NCBI RefSeq assembly: GCF_016862375.1 | Contig: NZ_BOMV01000007.1 | Location: 706,528-770,527 of the forward strand | Length of the DNA stretch: 64,000 nucleotides | Direction: 5' to 3' | Source: Paractinoplanes rishiriensis | GTDB lineage: Bacteria; Actinomycetota; Actinomycetes; Mycobacteriales; Micromonosporaceae | Part shown: positions 58,586 through 64,000 of the stretch, one piece after another | Layout: each line of letters begins with the position of its first letter | Numbering within the stretch: the stretch's first letter is position 1 | Position numbers and translations under genes: made by a program | Notes under the pieces: model-generated | Told to the model about the DNA's origin: nothing | What the model saw: the letters and a program-made list of their open reading frames with translations, nothing else | The model's database searches: none

Positions 58586-59878
58586 ATGACCACCGTGACC
58601 GCAGAACCCCGCCCCTGGCTCGCACCCACCGCCTCCGGCTCCGTGACCGCGACCGTGCGGCTGCCCGGCTCCAAGTCGATGACCGCCCGCGCGCTCATCC
58701 TGTCCGCGCTCGCCGACGGCCCGTCCGAGATCGTCCGCCCGCTGCGCGCCCGCGACACCGAGCTGATGGCGGCCGGCCTGCGCGCGCTCGGCGCCGGCGT
58801 CGACGCGAGCGACCCCGAGCACTGGCGGGTCGAGCCCGGCGAACTGCGCGGCCCGGCCCGGGTCGACGTCGGCCTGGCCGGCACGATCATGCGGTTCCTG
58901 CCGCCGGCCGCCGCGCTCGCCGACGGCACGGTCGAGTTCGACGGCGACCCGCATGCCCGCAAGCGGCCGATGGGCCCGATCGTGGCGGCGCTGCGCGGGC
59001 TCGGCGTGTCGATCGACGCGTCCGAGACCGGCGGCCTGCCGCTCACCGTGCGCGGGACCGGCCTGGTCGAGGGCGGCGAGGTGGTGATCGACGCGTCCGC
59101 GTCCAGCCAGTTCGTCTCCGGCCTGCTGCTGTCCGCGCCGCGCTTCGCCAAGGGCCTGGTGCTGCGGCACGAGGGCCCGCCGGTGCCGTCCGCGCCCCAC
59201 CTGCGGATGACCACCCACATGCTGACCGCCGCCGGCGCCGAGGTCGACGACACGGTGCCCGACGTCTGGACGGTCGGCCCCGGCCCGCTGTCCGGCCGCA
59301 CCTGGGTGATCGAGCCCGACCTCTCCGGCACCGCCCCGTTCTTCGCGGCCGCCATGGTCACCGGCGGCGAGGTCACCCTGGCCGGCTGGCCGGCCGACAG
59401 CTGCCAGCCGATCGCCCAGGTGATCGCGCTGCTCACCCGGCTGGGCGCCGAGGTGACCCAGACCGAGGCCGGTCTCACCGTGCGCGGCACCGGCACGCTG
59501 CGCGGCGTCACCGCCGACCTGTCCGAGGTGAGCGAGCTGACCCCGGTGGTGGCGGCGCTGGCCGCGCTCGCCGACGGGCCGTCCGAGCTGCGCCGGGTCG
59601 AGCACATCCGCGGCCACGAGACCGACCGGATCGCCGCGCTCGCCACCGAGCTGACCAAGGCCGGCGCCGAGGTCACCGAGTTCCCGGACGGCCTGCGGAT
59701 CGTGCCGCGCCCGCTGCGCGCGTCCTCCTTCGAGACGTACGCCGATCACCGGATGGCGCACGCCGCCGCGGTTATCGGACTCGCCGTGCCGGGCATCGAG
59801 CTGACCGACGTAGCGTGTACCTCGAAGACGTTGCCCGAGTTCCCCGAACTCTGGGCGGGACTCGTGGCGAGGAGCTAG
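58586..59878 (+). CDS. aroA: 3-Phosphoshikimate 1-carboxyvinyltransferase
   Basis: EPSP synthase of the shikimate pathway, 430 residues. Active-site motifs are intact: PGSKSMTARALIL near 27 (the substrate Lys and Ser), AGTIMRF near 94, SASSQFVSG, the HMRMTT-like HLRMTTHM, and DHRMAHAAAV near 389. SMTARA replaces the usual SxTNRA, an actinobacterial variation. The ATG at 58586 has no strong ribosome site. It leads the aroA-rsgA pair. Confidence 0.96.
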   Translation: MTTVTAEPRPWLAPTASGSVTATVRLPGSKSMTARALILSALADGPSEIVRPLRARDTELMAAGLRALGAGVDASDPEHWRVEPGELRGPARVDVGLAGTIMRFLPPAAALADGTVEFDGDPHARKRPMGPIVAALRGLGVSIDASETGGLPLTVRGTGLVEGGEVVIDASASSQFVSGLLLSAPRFAKGLVLRHEGPPVPSAPHLRMTTHMLTAAGAEVDDTVPDVWTVGPGPLSGRTWVIEPDLSGTAPFFAAAMVTGGEVTLAGWPADSCQPIAQVIALLTRLGAEVTQTEAGLTVRGTGTLRGVTADLSEVSELTPVVAALAALADGPSELRRVEHIRGHETDRIAALATELTKAGAEVTEFPDGLRIVPRPLRASSFETYADHRMAHAAAVIGLAVPGIELTDVACTSKTLPEFPELWAGLVARS

Positions 59879-59881
59879 GCC

Positions 59882-60991
59882 CTGGCAGGACACAAGCGGG
59901 AGTACGACGAGGACGACGTCCGGATCCGTCCGGGCCGTTCGTCACGCCCGCGTACCCGGACCCGCCCCAAGCACGACGACGCCGTCGACGCCCTGGTGAT
60001 CACCGTCGACCGCGGGCGCTACGGCTGTGTCCGCGAGGACGCACCGGCCGGCGGCGACCTCCAGATGATCACCGCCATGCGGGCCCGCGAGCTGGGCCGC
60101 AAGTCGGTCGTGGTGGGCGACCGGGTGGCCCTGGTCGGCGACGTGACCGGCGCACCCGGCGCGCTGGCCCGGATCGTCCGCATCGGCGAGCGCACATCGG
60201 TGCTGCGCCGCACCGCGGACGACGACGACACCACCCCCGAGGGCCGGCTCGAGCGGGTGGTGGTGGCCAACGCCGACCAGTTGGTGATCGTCAGCGCGCT
60301 GGCCGACCCGCCGCCGCGCACCGGCTTCATCGACCGCTGCCTGGTAGCCGCGTACGACGCCGACATCGAGCCGCTGCTGTGCCTCACCAAGGCCGACCTG
60401 TCCGGCCCCGAGGCGGTTCTCGACTATTACGCCGAGCTCGACCTGCCCTACGTACTGGTCCAGCCCGACAGCGACCTGACCGAGGTGCGCAAGGCCTTGG
60501 CCGGCCAGATCTCGGTGCTGGTGGGCCACTCCGGCGTTGGCAAATCCACCCTGGTCAACCGTCTGGTCCCCGACGCCCTGCGAGCGGTGGGCGCGGTCAG
60601 CGCCATCGGCAAGGGCCGGCACACCTCCACCAGCGCGGTGGCGCTGCGCCTGCCCGCCGTAGGCCGCTCCCGCAAGGACCCCGGCTGGATCGTCGACACC
60701 CCCGGCATCCGCAGTTTCGGCCTGGCCCACGTGAGCGCCGAGAGCCTGCTGCACGGCTTCCCCGACCTGGTGGAGGGCACCCTAGAAGACCAGCCCAACT
60801 GCGGCCACGCCCCCACCGACGTCGAGTGCCGCCTGCAATCCTGGGTGGCCGAGGGCAAAGCCGACCCCCGCCGCCTGACCTCATACCGCCGCCTGCTGTC
60901 CTCCCGAGCAGGCGAACCCGACCCCCGCGACGACCCCCGCGACCCGAACCCGCACGAAGCCACACCGCCCACCGACCACCCGCCCGCCTGA
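59882..60991 (+). CDS. rsgA: Ribosome small-subunit-dependent GTPase A
   Basis: A circularly permuted GTPase for 30S maturation, 369 residues if translation starts at CTG 59882. An OB-fold domain (about 40-120) is followed by the GTPase domain: G4 motif TKADL, G1 GHSGVGKSTLVNRL near 212, G3 DTPG, then a zinc domain with NCGHAPTDVEC. The 38 residues before the first GTG (59996) are conserved in actinobacterial RsgA (YDEDDVRIRPGRSS), no other start exists in frame, and GAGGAG stands 7 nt before the CTG, immediately after the aroA stop. An internal GTG start would remove these residues. Function is well supported; the CTG start is the unusual point. Confidence 0.9.
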   Translation: MAGHKREYDEDDVRIRPGRSSRPRTRTRPKHDDAVDALVITVDRGRYGCVREDAPAGGDLQMITAMRARELGRKSVVVGDRVALVGDVTGAPGALARIVRIGERTSVLRRTADDDDTTPEGRLERVVVANADQLVIVSALADPPPRTGFIDRCLVAAYDADIEPLLCLTKADLSGPEAVLDYYAELDLPYVLVQPDSDLTEVRKALAGQISVLVGHSGVGKSTLVNRLVPDALRAVGAVSAIGKGRHTSTSAVALRLPAVGRSRKDPGWIVDTPGIRSFGLAHVSAESLLHGFPDLVEGTLEDQPNCGHAPTDVECRLQSWVAEGKADPRRLTSYRRLLSSRAGEPDPRDDPRDPNPHEATPPTDHPPA

Positions 60992-61033
60992 AACGCTCGT
61001 CCTCCGCCTCTGCGCTTCCGGCAGGCGCGCCCG

Positions 61034-61124
61034 GCCCTGCCACCCGGCCCTGCCACCCGGTCCCGCCACCCGGTCCCGCCACCCGGTCCCGCCACCCGGT
61101 CCCGCCACCCGGTCCCGCCACCCG
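61034..61124. repeat. Seven tandem 13-bp units downstream of rsgA
   Basis: GTCCCGCCACCCG repeats seven times without interruption; the first two copies read GCCCTGCCACCCG. It is in the 300-base gap between rsgA and hisN, which otherwise holds nothing recognisable except the hisN promoter. Confidence 0.9.
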
Positions 61125-61278
61125 CGCGGGCAGGCGCTCCCAACCCACCCGTCGCCCTGCCACCCGGCTCTTCCTGCCTCCGCTTCAAGACCTCCGCAAC
61201 CTGGCCCCGTTTCGCGTTGGCGTTTTCTCAGCACCTGAACCGTGCGTTGCGTCCCAGACAGAACTCAGAGTGATCGGC

Positions 61279-61291
61279 TAGCGTGCCCCGC
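61279..61291 (+). promoter_or_regulatory. -10 box of hisN
   Basis: TAGCGT at 61279-61284 ends 7 nt before the ATG at 61292; CAGACA lies 18 nt upstream as a weak -35. No ribosome site, so the mRNA is probably leaderless. Confidence 0.4.
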
Positions 61292-62095
61292 ATGGCCGGT
61301 TACTCGGACGATCTCGCCCTTGCCCACCTGCTTGCCGACACCGCCGACAAGATCTCGATGGGCCGGTTCCGGGCGCTCGACCTGCGGGTCGAGTCGAAGC
61401 CCGACCTCACCCCGGTTTCCGACGCGGACACGGCGGTCGAGCAGGCGATTCGGGCCACCCTGGCGCGGGCGCGGCCACGGGACGGCGTGCTGGGCGAGGA
61501 GTTCGGGCACACCCAGGCCGCCGCCGGGCCGGGCAGCCGGCGCTGGGTGATCGACCCGATCGACGGCACCAAGAACTTCGTGCGCGGGGTGCCGATCTGG
61601 GGCACGCTGATCGCCCTGCTCGAGGGCGACACCCCGGTGGCCGGGCTGGTCTCGGCGCCGGCGCTGGGCCGCCGATGGTGGGGCGCGCTCGGCCATGGGG
61701 CGTACGCCGGCAAGCACCAGCACCAGGCCACCCGGATCCGGGTGTCGGGTATCCGGCACTTGTCCGATGCCAGCTTCTGCTTCGCGAGCCTGAACGAGTG
61801 GGCCAACACCGGCCGGCTCGACGCGATCATCGACCTCAGCCTGTCCGCGTGGCGGAGCCGGGCCTTCGGCGACTTCTACGGCTACATGCTGCTCGCCGAG
61901 GGTGCACTCGACATCATGGTCGAGCCCGAGTTGTCCCTGTGGGACGTCGCCGCATTGATACCGATCATCACCGAGGCCGGCGGCAAGATAACCGATTTGT
62001 CCGGCCGTCCGCCAGGGGACAAAACCCCCGCGATCGCCACCAACGGCCCACTTCACGAGACAATCCTGAACGCGCTGGCCGCCCCGAAACGCTGA
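61292..62095 (+). CDS. hisN: Histidinol-phosphatase (inositol monophosphatase family)
   Basis: A 267-residue magnesium-dependent phosphatase of the IMPase superfamily, expected to remove the phosphate from histidinol phosphate. Metal-binding motifs: LGEEFG near 68, WVIDPIDGTKNFV near 86 and WDVAALIPII near 213. The position after aroA and rsgA matches actinobacterial hisN, which is why histidinol phosphate is preferred over inositol phosphate. The ATG at 61292 is preferred to GTG 61283 because of the TAGCGT box before it. Confidence 0.88.
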   Translation: MAGYSDDLALAHLLADTADKISMGRFRALDLRVESKPDLTPVSDADTAVEQAIRATLARARPRDGVLGEEFGHTQAAAGPGSRRWVIDPIDGTKNFVRGVPIWGTLIALLEGDTPVAGLVSAPALGRRWWGALGHGAYAGKHQHQATRIRVSGIRHLSDASFCFASLNEWANTGRLDAIIDLSLSAWRSRAFGDFYGYMLLAEGALDIMVEPELSLWDVAALIPIITEAGGKITDLSGRPPGDKTPAIATNGPLHETILNALAAPKR

Positions 62096-62174
62096 CCCAC
62101 CCCATCCGGGTACGAATCCACCAAGATCACTAGCCGGTTGGCCGGTACAGGCTCGGCGGCCCCGGGTACTGGTC

Positions 62175-62187
62175 TATCGTGCGTCAG
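62175..62187 (+). promoter_or_regulatory. -10 box of the membrane transporter-like gene
   Basis: TATCGT at 62175-62180 lies 7 nt before GTG 62188, favouring that start over GTG 62179 and a leaderless message. Confidence 0.4.
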
Positions 62188-63084
62188 GTGACTCCGGGCT
62201 GGTTCTTCCTCGCTGCCATGATCATGGCGTACGGGGTAGCCAACCTGTTGCAGTCCGCCGCGGCCGCCCGAACCACGGTCCACCACACCTTCGATCCGTC
62301 CCTGCTGGTGCGCCTGGCCGGCCAGCGGACCTACCTGCTAGGCATCGGCTGCCAGGTCCTGGGCTTCATACTCGCGTTCCTGGCCCGGCGTGACCTACCG
62401 CTGTTCCTGGTGCAGGCCAGCGTGGCAGCCGGCTTGGGCGTGACCGCACTGTTGGGCGTACTCGTCCTCAAGTGGAGTCTGCCCCCCGCCGAGATCGTGC
62501 TGCTCACCCTGCTGCTGGGCGGCATCACCGCCTTGGTCCTGTCGGCCCAGCCCGCCCACTCACAGCGCCTGGGCACGATCGTGGTGATCCTCCTGGCTGC
62601 GTCAATCCCCGCCATCGCCCTCCTGGGATTTTTTGCCGTACGCCTGCACGGCGCCCTCGGCTCAGTGGTACTCGGTTCCCTGGCCGGCGTGAACTTCTCC
62701 GCCGCCGCAATCGCCGCCCGCCCGCTGGCCGGCGAACACTCGGTGGTCGGCTTCTTCACGAACCCATTGCTCTACCTCCTCGTAGTCCACTCCCTGGTAG
62801 GCCAGCTCTTGCTGGGCCTGGCCATGCAACGCGGCTCCACCACCGCCGCGGTGGCCGCCATGGACGCCGCCGGCGCCATCCCTGCCGCCGTCGTCGGCCT
62901 GCTCCTGCTAGGCGACCAGATCCGCGAGGGCCGCGAGTGGATGGGCGCGCTGGGCTTCGTGGTCACCCTGGCCGCGGTGATAGGCCTGACCAGGTACGCG
63001 GAACCACAACACCACCACGCAACCGCCCCCACCCGGCGCCCCGACCCAGCAGCCCCCTTACGGCCAGCCGCCACCGGCCGCTGA
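62188..63084 (+). CDS. DMT-superfamily-like ten-helix membrane protein
   Basis: A 298-residue integral membrane protein with about ten helices in two similar halves, the layout of drug/metabolite transporters, followed by a His/Pro-rich cytosolic tail (about 270-298). Motif-level assignment only: no substrate can be named. Similar proteins follow hisN in some actinobacteria. GTG 62188 is preferred because of the promoter spacing. Confidence 0.75.
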   Translation: MTPGWFFLAAMIMAYGVANLLQSAAAARTTVHHTFDPSLLVRLAGQRTYLLGIGCQVLGFILAFLARRDLPLFLVQASVAAGLGVTALLGVLVLKWSLPPAEIVLLTLLLGGITALVLSAQPAHSQRLGTIVVILLAASIPAIALLGFFAVRLHGALGSVVLGSLAGVNFSAAAIAARPLAGEHSVVGFFTNPLLYLLVVHSLVGQLLLGLAMQRGSTTAAVAAMDAAGAIPAAVVGLLLLGDQIREGREWMGALGFVVTLAAVIGLTRYAEPQHHHATAPTRRPDPAAPLRPAATGR

Positions 63085-63094
63085 CACCACCGCT

Positions 63095-63139
63095 GCTCAC
63101 CTCACCGCCGCTCACCTCACCGCCGCTCACCTCACCGCC
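63095..63139. repeat. Three tandem 15-bp units
   Basis: GCTCACCTCACCGCC three times in a row, 11 bases after the end of the last gene, followed by degenerate relatives up to about 63250. Confidence 0.85.
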
Positions 63140-63893
63140 GCGAGGGCCACCGCTGCTAACGCCACCGCCGTGACACCGCCGCCGTGACACCGCGGCTGAC
63201 ACCGCTGCTAACGCCACCGCGTCTGACGCCGCCACCGCTGACACCGCCCGGCCCAGCGCCGGCCGGGCCACCCGGCGTCAACCAGCACCCCAGCAATGCG
63301 GTCGGCACCCCTCCATGCGATTCGGACACCGGCAATCCGCCGCCCCTCCGCAGCGTCCGCCCTCGAAGCTTGACGCGGCTGGGCACCTCCTGACACCGCG
63401 CCAGCCCCCTAATTTCCCCCTCTCTTCGGATCCCCGAATCGAACGCGTTCAGCGTGGGGGCTGTCCCCCTACCCACCACCGCCCGGGCCCGGAAGAATTC
63501 GTGGTGCCCGGGAGACGCCGCAGTCAGCCGAAGTCACGCGGTTGGAGCGGCCGGGCAGTAACGAAAGCGAGTTCTGGACAGGTGCATGACCGGACTTGGC
63601 ACTGACCCGCGTTGGGCGCGATCCCCGACTGGACGCGAACCCCTGAGCGGACACGAAGCCAGACCGAGCGCCTTCATCCGGGGCACGACTCACCCGAGCG
63701 CAGCCTCCACCAACCGGCTCCATCCCGGCGCGACCACGTTGATGCCGTCTGGACGGGGCCGCGACTCCACACCATGCGGCCCGGGACCAGGCGCGACCCC
63801 GGTCCAACGCCGCCCGGGACCAAACGCCGCCCCGAAAGCAGGCGCCCATACGGGAGCAGTCGCGAGCTTGGCGTTTTCAGACAACGCGGGCCG

Positions 63894-64000
63894 GGACCGG
63901 GCGCGGACCAGGACCGGGCGTGGACAGGACCGGGCGCGGACCAGGACCCGGCGCAGACCAGGACCCGGCGCAGACCAGGACCCGGCGCAGACCAGGACCC
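63894..64000. repeat. 17-bp tandem repeat running off the window
   Basis: Units GGACCCGGCGCAGACCA (later copies) and GGACCGGGCGCGGACCA (earlier copies) follow each other at 63894, 63911 (one base short), 63927, 63944, 63961, 63978 and 63995. The three complete late copies are identical, so the array is young and may continue beyond 64000. Confidence 0.88.

Larger units (their letters stand above)
63085..64000. other. Gene-free region with degenerate repeats
   Basis: Some 900 bases follow the last gene without a convincing coding frame on either strand; frames present are short and lack codon bias. It begins with 15-bp repeats, continues with CACCGC-type imperfect repeats to about 63250, and ends in a 17-bp array. 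A gene beyond the edge cannot be judged. Confidence 0.6.

Noticed and set aside
61034..64000. Tandem repeats considered as CRISPR
   Set aside because: Units are contiguous, without unique spacers of constant length, and no cas genes are in the window.
1..64000. Mobile elements, prophage, tRNA or rRNA genes
   Set aside because: No transposase, integrase, phage gene, tRNA arm sequence or rRNA motif was recognised by reading; a covariance-model scan could still find a tRNA I missed.

Overview
The window is chromosomal DNA of a high-GC Gram-positive actinomycete. Four kinds of evidence support this: very GC-rich coding with G/C third positions and frequent GTG starts; actinobacterial hallmark genes (two WhiB-family proteins, SigR/RsrA, a fused 2-oxoglutarate decarboxylase Kgd, nickel superoxide dismutase with its SodX protease, ribosomal protein bL37, a PdtaS-type kinase); many genes with no Shine-Dalgarno sequence but a TAnnnT box 6-8 nt before the start codon; and lipoproteins of the LprG type. 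The gene mix (KaiC-like ATPase, GH18 chitinase with CBM5/12, OlsBA pair) suggests a Micromonosporaceae member such as Actinoplanes; the genus is inference. No tRNA, rRNA, insertion sequence, prophage or CRISPR array was recognised, so this looks like core and near-core chromosome.

Layout. 0.1-8.7 kb: membrane-anchored polysaccharide deacetylase, an overlapping KaiC-like ATPase and HATPase-receiver pair, an Fpg/Nei glycosylase, a patatin-acyltransferase pair, an LprG-like lipoprotein and an FHA protein. 8.7-12.4 kb: ornithine aminotransferase with a DDAH-like amidinotransferase-fold hydrolase, a membrane protein and ClpP. 12.7-19.5 kb: beta-lactamase-fold lipoprotein, leaderless chitinase, EF-hand-like protein, small zinc protein and a very large fusion of PqqD-like, degenerate M50, cyclic-nucleotide-binding and FecR-like parts. 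19.7-23.7 kb: response regulator, sensor kinase and HtrA protease in one operon, resembling mycobacterial mprAB-pepD. 23.8-25.3 kb: ornithine-lipid synthesis (olsB-olsA). 25.4-32.4 kb: hotdog protein, ABC exporter pair, kgd with a small downstream gene, and a heptad-repeat coiled-coil protein. 32.5-40.3 kb: pta-ackA, tandem paralogous alpha/beta hydrolase lipoproteins, quinone reductase-like enzyme and malic enzyme. 40.4-44.9 kb: divergent sodX/sodN, GNAT, RsbW-like factor, GntR regulator, lipid kinase and whiB1.

45.5-50.7 kb is a sulfur-assimilation operon on the minus strand (leader peptide, sir, zinc-ribbon peptide, cysH, CbiX-type chelatase) divergent from a GT-C glycosyltransferase. 50.7-57.7 kb: PdtaS-like kinase, SIS-domain sugar isomerase/deaminase, TPR protein, biotinyl-domain protein, bL37, rsrA-sigR with a good SigR-type autoregulatory promoter, an alpha/beta hydrolase and a second WhiB protein. 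57.8-63.1 kb: SRAP (HMCES/YedK) protein, then aroA-rsgA-hisN and a ten-helix transporter-like membrane protein. The last 0.9 kb has no convincing gene and ends in a 17-bp tandem repeat that runs off the window.

The most rewarding regulatory details are the SigR promoter combined with an in-frame upstream start (a SigR'-like long isoform), the RRHVD-type leader peptide ahead of sir, the chitinase promoter embedded in a palindrome with the start codon at the predicted transcription start, and a likely CTG start for rsgA. The least explained protein systems are the KaiC-like/HATPase-receiver pair and the M50-like/CNB/FecR fusion, whose protease motif has lost its second histidine.
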